A stretch of DNA of 31,043 bases from the NCBI GenBank assembly GCA_964507405.1, contig CAZDPJ010000015.1:1-31043 (forward strand), read 5' to 3'. This stretch comes from UMGS75 sp964507405 (GTDB taxonomy: Bacteria; Bacillota_I; Bacilli_A; ML615J-28; CAG-313). Below are positions 16,293 to 25,839 of the stretch, piece after piece (the stretch's first letter is position 1; the number at the start of each line of letters is the position of its first letter). Made by a program: the position numbers and the translations under genes. The notes below the pieces were generated by a model. That model made no database searches. It had not been told where the DNA came from and saw only the letters and a program-made list of their open reading frames with translations.

Positions 16293-16885
16293 TGAAAAAA
16301 GTATTACGTTTATTAATGATTATTTTATGTTTAGTAAGTTTAACTTATATTAATTTAAGTGTTAAGGCTGATAATGTTGTTGTTGATGAATTTACTAATA
16401 TTGAATTTACGAGTCAACCACTAATTTCTCAATCAAATAAGTCTAAATGTATTATTACTTGGAATACAGCTAATGAAATAAAGTATTTAAAAGTAATAGT
16501 TCAATTACAAAATAGTAAAGGTCAAGTTCCATATGAAAGTGGCCGTGAAAATAGTGCAGGAACATTTAAATCAATAAAGGTTAGTGATAATATTTTTGAC
16601 AATATTTTAGAAATAGAAGTTGATAATAATCAATTAGGTAACATTAAGATTAAATTTAATTATAGTTATGAACCAATTTTACCAGGTACCTCAACATTAT
16701 CATTTACCGCGGTATTTGTTACCGGTAAATGGATTGATAAGCAGCCTACTCATCATGGATTACTTGCGGGGGTGTTCATTACAGTGGTTGTTGGAATTGC
16801 TACTTATGTAATAATTGAAAATAATCGTCGTGAAGTCACAAATTATGATGACTTAGATGATACAGGAGAAATGCTTGATGAATAG
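16292..16885 (+). CDS. Exported single-pass membrane protein of unknown function
   Basis: A 197-residue protein I do not recognise. The N-terminus is a signal peptide (MKKVLRLLMIILCLVSLTY..) with a likely cut after SVKA at 26. The outer part, about 27-150, is beta-rich, suggesting an immunoglobulin-like or cohesin-like fold (SKCIITWNTAN; LEIEVDNNQLGNIKIKFNYSYEP). A second hydrophobic helix at about 156-176 anchors it, followed by an acidic cytoplasmic tail. It is translationally coupled to the DUF3021 gene and overlaps the pullulanase by 8 bases. It could be a surface sensor or binding protein working with the LytTR/DUF3021 pair, but this rests on position only. Confidence 0.78.
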   Translation: MKKVLRLLMIILCLVSLTYINLSVKADNVVVDEFTNIEFTSQPLISQSNKSKCIITWNTANEIKYLKVIVQLQNSKGQVPYESGRENSAGTFKSIKVSDNIFDNILEIEVDNNQLGNIKIKFNYSYEPILPGTSTLSFTAVFVTGKWIDKQPTHHGLLAGVFITVVVGIATYVIIENNRREVTNYDDLDDTGEMLDE

Positions 16886-18857
16886 TATTTATGGAGCATA
16901 TTTAGAAGATTTCAATTTAATTAAAGTAATAATTCCCAAAAATAATTATTTTGATAAAATTTCTTTAACTGGAAATAATTCTTGTATAGATTTAAAAATT
17001 CTTAAAGAAGAATATTTTGCTTTAGAAAGACATTTATTTTTAGAATTTAATGAAGAAATTTTATTGTATAAAGATTATTTTGTTCATATTGGTGAATATC
17101 ATTTTCACTTAAATCTTGGTAAAATTACAAGAACTAAAAAGTTTGAAGATAAATTTTATTATGATGGGAGCTTAGGATGTCAGTATCATTCTTTATATTC
17201 GGAATTTAGATTATGGACTCCAGTCTCAAAAGAAGTTATTTTATGTCTTAATGATGAAAAACTTAACATGGAATATAGTGATTATGGAGTATGGTATTTA
17301 AAGGTAAATAAAAAATTAGATAAAGCTAAATATTATTATTTAGTTAGAATTAATGAAACATTTGAAAAAGTATTAGACCCTTATGGAATAAGTAGTAATG
17401 TAAATAATGAAGTAAATTATGTAATTGATTTTAATAAAACTTATAAATTAAAATATGATTATGTTATAAATAATAATCCCATTATTTATGAGGCTAATAT
17501 TCGTGATTTAAATGGTAATTGTGATAATAACGATAGTCTATATCTTAAAACAATTAATCACCTTGATTATATAAAGAATTTAGGAATTAGTCATATTCAG
17601 TTAATGCCAACCTTTTGTTTTGGTGGGGTTAATGAATTAATCAAAGATAACAAAAATAGCGATTTTAGTTATAACTGGGGCTATAACCCAATTCAGTATT
17701 TCATTCCATCAGGATGGTTTTCATCTAATCCATCTGATCCATATGCCAGAATTAATGAATTTAAAATGTTAATTGATGAAATGCATAAGGAAAACCTTGG
17801 GATTGTACTTGATGTTGTTTTTAATCATATTTATGATATTCATTCTTTTTCTTATGGAATACTTGTTCCTGGTTATGTTTATCGAACTGATGGACAAGGC
17901 TTTTTAATGAATAGTTCATATTGTGGCTGTGATTTAAGGACTGAAGCGAAAATGGTACGAAAATTTATTCTAGATAACATTTTGTTTTATCAAGAAATGT
18001 ACAAAATTGATGGTTTTAGGTTTGATTTAATGGGTCTACTTGATAATAAGACAATGCTGGATATATTAAATAGTACTAAGAAAATAAATGATAATACCAT
18101 TCTTTATGGTGAAGGGTGGTATATGAGTACAACTCTTAAAATGGAAGATAATGCCAATTTATCAAGTGCTAAATTATTATATCCAATCAAATTCTTTAAT
18201 GATTATTTTAGAAATATGATTGGAGGTAGTAATAACGGCACAAAAGGCTTTATATTAGGTGATGATCTTAGTTTAAATGAATTTAATAATTTAATTAATA
18301 ATGGTTCATGTATTAATTATCCATTTAAAGATTATTCACAAAGTATTAATTATTTAGAATGTCATGATAATCTAACCCTAAAAGATAAAGTGAATTATTT
18401 AACGAATGATTTTGAAAAAGTCAAAAATAGTTGCAAATTAGGCTTAGGTCTGGTCATAATTAGTAAGGGTGTTCCTTTTATTCATAGTGGTCAAGAATTG
18501 ATGCGTTCAAAAAAAGGAATTGATAATTCCTATAATTTAAATGATGATATTAATCATTTCCCATGGGAAAATGTAAATTCGACATATGATTTAAGTTTAT
18601 TTTTAAAAAATATTATTGATTTAAAAAAACAAGGGATTTTTGATAATGTTGATTCATTATTTAAAAAGAAAGATTATTATGAGATTAGATATAATCATAA
18701 TAAATATCAAGTCATTATAAAAAATAATTATGTCGATACACTTATTTATTTTTGTCCAAATACTGTATTAATTTTTGATAATGGTGATATTAGAATTTCT
18801 AATTGTGAAAGCCTAAATATTAACGTTCCCGGTATTTGGGTATTAGAGAAAAAATAA
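16878..18857 (+). CDS. pulA: Type I pullulanase, GH13
   Basis: A 659-residue pullulanase that cuts alpha-1,6 branches of pullulan, glycogen or limit dextrins. The type I signature YNWGYNP is present (about 262-268). The GH13 regions follow in order: DVVFNH, then GFRFDLMG with nucleophile D383, GEGW with acid E412, and ECHDN with D497. The N-terminal about 170 residues hold beta domains including a CBM48-like part (EFRLWTPVSKEVILCL). There is no signal peptide, so it should act in the cytoplasm on glycogen or imported maltodextrins. AGGAG 9 bases before ATG 16878 sets the start; an in-frame ATG at 16857 lacks a site. Last gene of the operon before a strong terminator. Confidence 0.93.
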   Translation: MNSIYGAYLEDFNLIKVIIPKNNYFDKISLTGNNSCIDLKILKEEYFALERHLFLEFNEEILLYKDYFVHIGEYHFHLNLGKITRTKKFEDKFYYDGSLGCQYHSLYSEFRLWTPVSKEVILCLNDEKLNMEYSDYGVWYLKVNKKLDKAKYYYLVRINETFEKVLDPYGISSNVNNEVNYVIDFNKTYKLKYDYVINNNPIIYEANIRDLNGNCDNNDSLYLKTINHLDYIKNLGISHIQLMPTFCFGGVNELIKDNKNSDFSYNWGYNPIQYFIPSGWFSSNPSDPYARINEFKMLIDEMHKENLGIVLDVVFNHIYDIHSFSYGILVPGYVYRTDGQGFLMNSSYCGCDLRTEAKMVRKFILDNILFYQEMYKIDGFRFDLMGLLDNKTMLDILNSTKKINDNTILYGEGWYMSTTLKMEDNANLSSAKLLYPIKFFNDYFRNMIGGSNNGTKGFILGDDLSLNEFNNLINNGSCINYPFKDYSQSINYLECHDNLTLKDKVNYLTNDFEKVKNSCKLGLGLVIISKGVPFIHSGQELMRSKKGIDNSYNLNDDINHFPWENVNSTYDLSLFLKNIIDLKKQGIFDNVDSLFKKKDYYEIRYNHNKYQVIIKNNYVDTLIYFCPNTVLIFDNGDIRISNCESLNINVPGIWVLEKK

Positions 18858-18885
18858 AAACTAGTTCAAACGAACTAGTTTCTTT
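18858..18885. terminator. Bidirectional terminator between pulA and the ABC operon
   Basis: AAACTAGTTC and its perfect complement (10 bp, 4-base loop, 18858-18881) lie between convergent genes, with T-rich tails on both strands. Confidence 0.85.
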
Positions 18886-18887
18886 TG

Positions 18888-20657
18888 TTATTCACGTTCA
18901 TTAATTACATCAATTATCTTTTGTGACATTATTTTATATAATGGAATACAAGTAGAAATTAAAGTAATTAAAATAATGAAGGCTAATAAATATACAGGAG
19001 TACGATAAGTTAAAGTATACATATAAAGTGATATAACATTAAGACTATCGGTAATTCCTGAATTGTAAAAACTTATTAAGAACCTTGAAAATAGAATAGC
19101 AAATCCATAAGCAACAATTGTAACAAAGAATGACTGGATTATGAAGATAAATGAAACTTTGACTCCACTTAAACCAATGGACCTTAGAATTCCGATTTCT
19201 TTTTTTGAATCAACTATCTCAATTGTTATGATTGTCCACATTATACCAATTGTAAAGGCAACAAAGACAACTAAACCTGCTTTTGATAAAATATCAATAA
19301 ATGGGTCAACGGTATATGAATCAATTTCTGTATGATATTCCCAGACATTTATTACATATCCTAATTTGTAGGCTTTATTAAATAATGTATAAGCTTCAGA
19401 CCCAGTATTTGGAAGTTGAACCATAATACGTTCAGTTTCTTGAGTATAAGATATTAAAGTATTATATGTTTCTTCGGTAATAAGAGCTTGATTGGTAGAA
19501 TTAATAATACCGACTATTTTAAAGGTTTTACTGTAACTACTATTATTGTGAGATGGAGTTAAAGCAATTGTTAACGAAGAATTCTTAATAATGTTTTCCC
19601 AGTCTGAATATGATATAAAGTTAATATCGATATTAAATAATTCTTGTAACCAAGATGATGGAATAGCTATTTCATTTTTATTTGTAGGTTTTTTACCAAA
19701 TTCATAAGAACCATATGGTCTTGTTGATTTAGTATAAATATTTAAATTATTATGTCTAAATGTTAATGTTGTTGGAACATATGAATTTATTAACGAATTA
19801 TTACTAACACTTAATAACCAATTAGCACGATTTGAATCGTTAGTTGTAAATGTTAAATTACCAGTAGTATCAACTTTTTCGACTTCAAAGTATTTGTGGG
19901 GAATAATAATCGCATTCATCATTTTAAAATCATTATAGAATGAATAATTTTGTTTATCTGTATAGTCGATATCAACATTTTGGAAACCAGTTAATGAATA
20001 CCAGTTACTATAGTTAGTTTTAACGATGCCAACAATTTTATAATTATCATTAATTGACAGATTAATAAACTTGTTTAAATAGTCATATACACTACCATCT
20101 TCAAAGAATGTATTGAAATAGTTAAAGGCCGAAACTAAATAGTCAGTTATAAGAATTTCTTTTTCATCTTCATTAGGAAGTCTACCTGCTATCAACTCAT
20201 ATGTATTAGACTTATCATATTCAATTAATGTTTCAACATATCCAGTATAGAAGGATGTACTAAAATCAATGTCTTTTTTAGCATAATTATACATTATGTT
20301 TTCGTATTTATGAACTATTAATTCTGGAATTTCTTTTTTGATATTTTGATATGAATTTAGATTTAATTCATCAGAATTATATTTATCATAAAAACTTTTA
20401 TCTTTGTTATTCGTAATGGGATTAGATTTTTTGATATTAGTATAGTTATAACCATTTTCAATCATTGTATAAACATTTTGTCTTAGTTTATCACCATTTA
20501 ATTCAATGGTAAAAGATAAAAATGTAAGACTAATACAACAAATAATAATAATAATTAAAAATCTAAATTTTTTCTTCCATATATTTTTAAATGCAAGTTT
20601 TAAACATACAAGAAGAGGAATATGTGCGGTTTTAAATTTTATTTTTTCGTTATTCAT
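18888..20657 (-). CDS. ABC transporter permease, MacB/FtsX-type
   Basis: A 589-residue permease. One helix near 33-52 is followed by an outer domain of about 400 residues and three helices at the C-terminus (VVFVAFTIGIMWTIITIEIV.., SFIFIIQSFFVTIVAYGFAIL, VYLLAFIILITLISTCIPLY). SKKEIGILRSIGLS is the FtsX-family coupling loop. This is the MacB/LolC mechanotransmission type, which moves substrates from the outer face rather than through the membrane. GTGAGGAAA before ATG 20657 sets the start; it overlaps the ATPase gene by 8 bases. An upstream in-frame start at 20702 would sit inside the ATPase gene without a site. Last gene of the operon. Confidence 0.88.
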   Translation of the reverse strand: MNNEKIKFKTAHIPLLVCLKLAFKNIWKKKFRFLIIIIICCISLTFLSFTIELNGDKLRQNVYTMIENGYNYTNIKKSNPITNNKDKSFYDKYNSDELNLNSYQNIKKEIPELIVHKYENIMYNYAKKDIDFSTSFYTGYVETLIEYDKSNTYELIAGRLPNEDEKEILITDYLVSAFNYFNTFFEDGSVYDYLNKFINLSINDNYKIVGIVKTNYSNWYSLTGFQNVDIDYTDKQNYSFYNDFKMMNAIIIPHKYFEVEKVDTTGNLTFTTNDSNRANWLLSVSNNSLINSYVPTTLTFRHNNLNIYTKSTRPYGSYEFGKKPTNKNEIAIPSSWLQELFNIDINFISYSDWENIIKNSSLTIALTPSHNNSSYSKTFKIVGIINSTNQALITEETYNTLISYTQETERIMVQLPNTGSEAYTLFNKAYKLGYVINVWEYHTEIDSYTVDPFIDILSKAGLVVFVAFTIGIMWTIITIEIVDSKKEIGILRSIGLSGVKVSFIFIIQSFFVTIVAYGFAILFSRFLISFYNSGITDSLNVISLYMYTLTYRTPVYLLAFIILITLISTCIPLYKIMSQKIIDVINERE

Positions 20658-21348
20658 TTTCCTCACCATCCTTTTCTTTATATTCAAAACTAGTATTTCC
20701 ATCAGGAGAAATTCGTATTAACATATCATTATATAATAATGCGGATTCTTCATCATGAGTTACAATAATGATTAAACGATTTTTTGATAACTTTTTAAAT
20801 AATTCAAATATTGTAGTTGATGTTTCGCTATCAAGGTTTCCTGTTGGTTCATCAGCAATAATTAGTTTAGGTTCTTTAATTACTGCTCTTGCAATAGCAA
20901 TACGTTGTTTTTGACCTCCAGATAATTGACTTACTTTACGTTTTTCTAAACCATTTAATTCAACTTCTTCAAGTACTTTCGCCAATAATTCTTTGCGTTT
21001 TTTCTTGTTTATATTTTGTATTTCAAGAGGTAATGTAATATTTTCTTTTAATGTTAAATCTTTTAAAATATTATATTCTTGAAAGACAAATCCTAAATAA
21101 CTATTTAAATATGCGGTTTTTTCTTTTTTTGATAATGTTGCAAGGTTATTTCCTTCAATTAGAATTTCTCCATCATCTGGACTATCAAGACCACCAAGTA
21201 AATTAAGCAAGGTACTTTTACCAGAACCAGAAGGACCTAAAATGAATACTAACCCTTTTTCCGGGAAGGTAATGGAAAAATCTCTAACCGCATGTATTTT
21301 TTCGCTACCAGATTGATAATATTTATTGACATTTTTTAATTGTATCAT
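20650..21348 (-). CDS. ABC transporter ATPase, MacB/LolD-type
   Basis: A 232-residue ATPase. Walker A is GPSGSGKST (38-46), Q90 is the Q-loop, LSGGQKQR (142-149) is the signature, LIIADE (162-167) is Walker B, and the switch histidine is in IVTHD. The sequence around DEPTGNLDSETS and the opening KNVNKYYQSGSEKIHAVRDF are typical of the LolD/MacB group. It probably powers the permease encoded immediately downstream, and may pair with the ABC-permease fusion encoded upstream. GGAGGGACAAT precedes the ATG, 10 bases after the fusion gene's stop. Confidence 0.93.
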   Translation of the reverse strand: MIQLKNVNKYYQSGSEKIHAVRDFSITFPEKGLVFILGPSGSGKSTLLNLLGGLDSPDDGEILIEGNNLATLSKKEKTAYLNSYLGFVFQEYNILKDLTLKENITLPLEIQNINKKKRKELLAKVLEEVELNGLEKRKVSQLSGGQKQRIAIARAVIKEPKLIIADEPTGNLDSETSTTIFELFKKLSKNRLIIIVTHDEESALLYNDMLIRISPDGNTSFEYKEKDGEENE

Positions 21349-21358
21349 ATTGTCCCTC

Positions 21359-23890
21359 CTACGATGCCTTGATAATATCGACAGGTTTTTTCCTACTTAA
21401 TTGAAGAAGTGGGAATATAACCGCAATAATTGGAGTTATAAAGGCAATTCCTAATATGGCAAGTACGCCAAGTGGTGAGAAATTAATTACGGTAAATTTA
21501 ATTAATACTTCACTATTAAATGAATAATCTAATATTTTTAAGAAAATGGTTGTTCCAAGTAGTGAAATAACTGAAGTAATAACACTAATAAATAAGACTT
21601 GGAATAAATAAATTAAAGCTATTTTCCATCCATTCATACCTAAAGACATATAAATGCCGATATCTTTAGTACTATTTTTAATATTAATAATAATAAAGTT
21701 AAAGATAAGTAGAATACTAAATAAACAGAAGACAAAGAATAATCCTAAGAATAAGATTAGATTGCTATCAATAAAATTATTAACTACAAGTAATTTCTTA
21801 AATGAGGTATTATTGATAATAATATCATTTTTTAACATATCTTGATATATTTTAGCATTTACATCAGGATTATCAGTAATTTCAAATATTGGGAAACCAC
21901 CATTGTTATCAGAATTTGAAAAACTACTAATTAAATATTTAACATATAAATTACTTTCCATGTTCGTTGTATCAAGCGTAGGCATACATAAAACACATTC
22001 ATCACTATCTATGATACCTGTTACATAGAAGTTCATTGGTGAAGGTATTCTTGAATATCCACATACATAGAATGAAACTAACTGACCTTGTTCATTACAT
22101 AAAATATAGTTTTCATCATCAGTACTTTCAATAAAACTAATGTTTTCATAACTTAAGTTTAAAACTTTTTCTAGGAATCCTCTAGATATCGCAACTTGCA
22201 TGGCATGTTGAGGCTTAGGTACTTTAGGTTTAGCACCCCAAGTTTGAACGGTGCCATCATTTCCAATTAAATCTTTGCCATTAGAATCTTTCTTAGTTGC
22301 TATTTTTGTTTCATCACTAAATGATGTATATTTAACCGAACTGTAAGTTCCGGTTTTATTAAACGCATTATAAATTACATCATCATAGGCATATTTTAAA
22401 TTATATTGAATGATTTTATTAAAATTAGATGTAGTCGCAAATAATGAATTATAAAATGGAAGATTATCTAAAAAGGCTCCATAATATTTGGAATCTTCTA
22501 AATCATTGTTTAATAGTGATTGATAATCAGTAACTATAATATTCCAAATATATAAATCATTATTAAAAGCATCGCTTTTTAATTGCTTACCAATTAAGTC
22601 TTTATATGATGATATTCCAGGTCCATAATAATTATAATTAATTAAACAGTCAGCAACATAATCGGTAATATAAACTCCATAATCATAATAATCAAAAATA
22701 TTTTTACTTGTCCAAATTGACATTACTTCTTGGTCGCTATAGTATTTATTTAATTCACTTAGTTTATTATTTGATAAACAGAATAAGCGATCGGTTGATG
22801 TTTGATATTTAGGATCAACAATATAATTACTTGGATTTGTCGGTATACTTAGTTTTGTTGTTTTATACATTTTTATATCATCATTAGTAATGTATTTTTC
22901 CATTATTTCATCTACTTCAAAACTATAAAAACCAGATGAATTAGTAAACCCGAAGTTTGTGTATTTCTGATCAATTGTAATATATTTACTATTATATTCT
23001 TTTTGGTATTTTGCATACTCTAAAGATGAATTGGTTACATATAAATTAACTGTGCTTCCAGCAAATATTAAACTAAATGCGAAAAGAAGAATAATGAGAA
23101 TAAATCTTAAGGTATTTTGTTTAAATGCTTTAAGAGCTAAGTTAAAACTTGTTTTAGTACTTGGTGAAACTTGTTCAGTAATATAACTTACATTTTCATA
23201 TGTTAAATTTGTATCTGATAAAGTTTCGTCATTAATTATTGAGCCATCTTTAATTGTTATAATTCTTTCTCCATATGTTGAAGCAATTTCTCTATCATGG
23301 GTAACGATAAGAACTAATCGATCTTTTGATAGGTTGGTAAGAATGTCCATAATTATATCTCGGTTCTTACTATCTAAGTTACCAGTTGGTTCATCAGCGA
23401 TAATTACTTTAGGATTTTTAACTAAGGCTCTCGCAATAGCAACCCTTTGTCTTTCACCACCTGATATTTGGTTCATTTTTCGATGTTCTTTACCTTTAAG
23501 ACCAACTTTTTCTATAATATCCATTATTTCTTCATGATGTTCTTTTACTTTTTTATGATGTAGTTCTAATGATAATGCGACATTATCATAAATACTAAGG
23601 GATTTGATAACATTAAATTCTTGAAAGATAAAACCAATATAAGTGTTTCGATATGTATTATAGTTTTTTGCTTTAAAGTTTTTAGTGTTTAATCCATCAA
23701 TTATAAGTTCACCACTATCATATCCATCAAGCCCGCCAATTACATTTAGGAGGGTACTCTTACCACTACCACTTTTTCCGACGATGAAGACTAAACCTTT
23801 GTCAGGTAAAGTTAAATCAATGTCACGTAAGGCGTGATAATTACCTTGACCGGATTTATAATATTTATTAAGCTTTTTTATTTCAATCAT
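21359..23890 (-). CDS. ABC transporter with fused ATPase and FtsX-type permease
   Basis: An 843-residue fusion. Residues 1-230 are a LolD/MacB-like ATPase: Walker A GKSGSGKST (38-46), Q90, signature SGGERQR (143-149), Walker B VIIADE (162-167). A helix at about 258-278 is followed by an outer domain of about 420 residues and three helices at the C-terminus, with STKDIGIYMSLGMNGWKI as the coupling loop. This is the MacB order (ATPase first, one helix, outer domain, three helices), but the outer domain is much larger than in MacB. It could form a heterodimer with the separate permease, each half having its own ATPase. AGGAGG precedes the ATG, 12 bases after the lipoprotein stop. Substrate unknown. 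Confidence 0.9.
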   Translation of the reverse strand: MIEIKKLNKYYKSGQGNYHALRDIDLTLPDKGLVFIVGKSGSGKSTLLNVIGGLDGYDSGELIIDGLNTKNFKAKNYNTYRNTYIGFIFQEFNVIKSLSIYDNVALSLELHHKKVKEHHEEIMDIIEKVGLKGKEHRKMNQISGGERQRVAIARALVKNPKVIIADEPTGNLDSKNRDIIMDILTNLSKDRLVLIVTHDREIASTYGERIITIKDGSIINDETLSDTNLTYENVSYITEQVSPSTKTSFNLALKAFKQNTLRFILIILLFAFSLIFAGSTVNLYVTNSSLEYAKYQKEYNSKYITIDQKYTNFGFTNSSGFYSFEVDEIMEKYITNDDIKMYKTTKLSIPTNPSNYIVDPKYQTSTDRLFCLSNNKLSELNKYYSDQEVMSIWTSKNIFDYYDYGVYITDYVADCLINYNYYGPGISSYKDLIGKQLKSDAFNNDLYIWNIIVTDYQSLLNNDLEDSKYYGAFLDNLPFYNSLFATTSNFNKIIQYNLKYAYDDVIYNAFNKTGTYSSVKYTSFSDETKIATKKDSNGKDLIGNDGTVQTWGAKPKVPKPQHAMQVAISRGFLEKVLNLSYENISFIESTDDENYILCNEQGQLVSFYVCGYSRIPSPMNFYVTGIIDSDECVLCMPTLDTTNMESNLYVKYLISSFSNSDNNGGFPIFEITDNPDVNAKIYQDMLKNDIIINNTSFKKLLVVNNFIDSNLILFLGLFFVFCLFSILLIFNFIIINIKNSTKDIGIYMSLGMNGWKIALIYLFQVLFISVITSVISLLGTTIFLKILDYSFNSEVLIKFTVINFSPLGVLAILGIAFITPIIAVIFPLLQLSRKKPVDIIKAS

Positions 23891-23902
23891 TACTATTTCC
23901 TC

Positions 23903-25267
23903 CTAATATAATATTTCATCGTAAATAGTAGGAATAAAGTAGGAAACTGTGATTTGAAAGTCATCTGCACAATTAGATATCGTAATTGTTTGAGCAGTTG
24001 ATGCAATCATAAGCATTCCACATTTATTTTCATTTGTTTTAGCCATACATGTATAATTATTTAAATAAGAATTAAATACCATTTTACCGAGTTCAATAGG
24101 AGTTTGTAAATTCTTTATCAATATTTGTTCTGTATAAATAGATGCTTTTACAGAATCTTTAATTACTTTATCATCACTAGAAATATTCCATACACTTCTT
24201 GCAAATTGGTGATATGTATCAGTTGTATCGGTATAATAGAAAGTAGAATCATATAGTAATTCCCATATGCTACGGTTTCGATCGCTATTTTCAAAAACTA
24301 AGCATCCATTAAGCATAATTGGATTATGTGGGAAAAAGTCTTGAGGCTTTTTCTTAGCATATCCATCAATTGCATATGTATAGTTTTTATTGCCAGATGT
24401 ATCAATAATTTCAAACCATTTATATACTTGTGTTTTATCTTGTTCATATCGTTCATAATTAGCGATAAAGGCAATGCCATTACTAAAAGAAGAAGCATAG
24501 TCGACGGCAATCATTTCATTGTTACTTTGTAAATATGTTAAGGTATTATTTTCAAATTTAATATAATGATATTTAATTAGATCGGTTGCTGATTTTGTAC
24601 TTACTTTTCCAAATGAATTACTAAAATCATCAGCACTATTAAAAATAAAATCATTAGTCATTAATTTACCTTCTTCATTAATGTAACTATATTTAAGATT
24701 ATCATTAATTATTTTTCCCACAGCCGCATAACCTTCACTAAAAGAACTTGCTGAAGAAAAGGCAGGAGTAATTGTAATTTCAAATTTATTATCAGAATTA
24801 CATTTTAAATAGCCAAATAATCCATCTTTTTCGATGATTAAATAATTATTCTTAAATGAAGATACACTTGTTATGCCATCTTGAAATTCATAAATTACTT
24901 CACCTTTATTGTTAATAATTGCTGCTTTGTTATCTAATTTTACAACGGCTTTGTTTTCTGACATAGGATATACTTCATCATATTTAATTTTAGTGGCTAC
25001 TTCACCGGTATTTTTGATATAACCCCACTTGCCTTTTTTAGATACCATCAGATAATCACCATAAATATTTTTAACATCATCATATTCTTCAAGACTAAAT
25101 TCAGTTGTATCTTGATTAATAATATAATAAATATTATCTTTACATCCCAGGGCAATTGGTTTATCTAAATATACATCGCTTCTACAACTAGATAGAAAGC
25201 ATGTCATTAGAAATAAAAGTATAAATATACTTAAATATTTTGTATCTTTTTTAAGTCTTTTAATCAT
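23903..25267 (-). CDS. Lipoprotein with WG-type repeats
   Basis: A 454-residue lipoprotein. A basic start (MIKRLKKDTK) and a hydrophobic stretch lead to the lipobox LSSC with C28 as the lipidated cysteine. The rest contains several WG (KWG) repeats, a beta-propeller-like motif: KKGKWGYIKNTGEVATKIKYDEV, KDGLFGYLKCNSDNKFEITITPAF, and weaker ones (AAIINNKGEVIY; YSYINEEGKLMT). The C-terminal third has no clear repeats. AGGAG 10 bases before ATG 25267 favours that start over an upstream GTG at 25276. It is the first gene of the ABC operon, so it is probably its substrate-binding, sensing or partner subunit at the outer membrane face. Function is not known for this combination. Confidence 0.85.
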   Translation of the reverse strand: MIKRLKKDTKYLSIFILLFLMTCFLSSCRSDVYLDKPIALGCKDNIYYIINQDTTEFSLEEYDDVKNIYGDYLMVSKKGKWGYIKNTGEVATKIKYDEVYPMSENKAVVKLDNKAAIINNKGEVIYEFQDGITSVSSFKNNYLIIEKDGLFGYLKCNSDNKFEITITPAFSSASSFSEGYAAVGKIINDNLKYSYINEEGKLMTNDFIFNSADDFSNSFGKVSTKSATDLIKYHYIKFENNTLTYLQSNNEMIAVDYASSFSNGIAFIANYERYEQDKTQVYKWFEIIDTSGNKNYTYAIDGYAKKKPQDFFPHNPIMLNGCLVFENSDRNRSIWELLYDSTFYYTDTTDTYHQFARSVWNISSDDKVIKDSVKASIYTEQILIKNLQTPIELGKMVFNSYLNNYTCMAKTNENKCGMLMIASTAQTITISNCADDFQITVSYFIPTIYDEILY

Positions 25268-25290
25268 TTGTGTCACTCTCCTAATTATTT

Positions 25291-25319
25291 ATTATATCAA
25301 AAAATGCATAAAAATACAA
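25291..25319 (-). promoter_or_regulatory. Promoter of the lipoprotein/ABC operon
   Basis: On the minus strand, TTGTAT (25314-25319), a 17-base spacer ending in TGA, and TATAAT (25291-25296) lie about 24 bases before the ATG. The same layout occurs upstream of the C26 amidotransferase gene. Confidence 0.65.
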
Positions 25320-25398
25320 ATAATCAGTATTTATTTATGTAAGCATTTTCATTAAAATGAAAAAAATTTAATTATACTTATTATTAATCGTTAAATAT

Positions 25399-25441
25399 TT
25401 TACAAAAATAAAAAAATATGATACAATATTTATAGGGAGGA
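25399..25441 (+). promoter_or_regulatory. Promoter and ribosome site of the DarA-like gene
   Basis: TTTACA (25399-25404), 17 bases, TACAAT (25422-25427) with TGA directly before it (extended -10), then GGGAGGAG about 25435-25442. The region from 25277 to 25452 holds only this and the divergent promoter. Confidence 0.75.
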
Positions 25442-25452
25442 GAGTTATCTAA

Positions 25453-25776
25453 ATGAAATTAATGTTAATTATTATTGCGAATGAAGACGCAAACTCTGTA
25501 TCCAAAGTTCTTTTAAATGAAAAGTACTTTGTTACTAAACTTGCCTCAACAGGTGGTTTACTTCGAAATGGAAGTACTACATTACTAGTAGGTACTGAAG
25601 ATGAAAGAATTGATCGTGTATTAGAAATAGTTGGTGAGATTGCTAAATCTCGTAAAAAGAAAGTACCAGCCATCCAACCAGATGAATTTGGAATGTTCTC
25701 TTCGTTACCATTTGAAGTAGAAGTTGGGGGAGCAACAATATTTGTTTTAAATATTGATCAATTTTATAAATTATAG
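25453..25776 (+). CDS. darA: PII-like cyclic-di-AMP receptor, DarA/PstA family
   Basis: A 107-residue protein matching the DarA/PstA (YaaQ) family over its full length. These trimeric PII-like proteins bind cyclic di-AMP in Gram-positive bacteria; their output is not settled. Visible marks are the N-terminal strand KLMLIIIANEDANSV, the nucleotide-contact block FVTKLASTGGLLRNGSTTLLVG (about 30-51), and the closing FEVEVGGATIFVLNIDQFYKL. The ribosome site is very strong. The gene has its own promoter and terminator, so it is a single-gene unit upstream of the EF-G-like gene. No cyclase or phosphodiesterase for c-di-AMP is in the window. Confidence 0.93.
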   Translation: MKLMLIIIANEDANSVSKVLLNEKYFVTKLASTGGLLRNGSTTLLVGTEDERIDRVLEIVGEIAKSRKKKVPAIQPDEFGMFSSLPFEVEVGGATIFVLNIDQFYKL

Positions 25777-25782
25777 AATTTT

Positions 25783-25810
25783 ATGCATTAGGAAACTAAT
25801 GCATTTTCTT
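25783..25810 (+). terminator. Terminator after the DarA-like gene
   Basis: ATGCATTAG and CTAATGCAT (25783-25791, 25796-25804) form a 9-bp stem closed by a GAAA tetraloop and followed by TTTTCTT. Confidence 0.85.
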
Positions 25811-25839
25811 AACGATTATTTCCTTGTACAGCCTAAAAA

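Noticed and set aside
14541..16885. RiPP (modified peptide) cluster around the radical SAM/SPASM gene
   Set aside because: No short precursor gene, peptidase or dedicated exporter is present; the exported protein of 197 residues is too large and has a membrane anchor.
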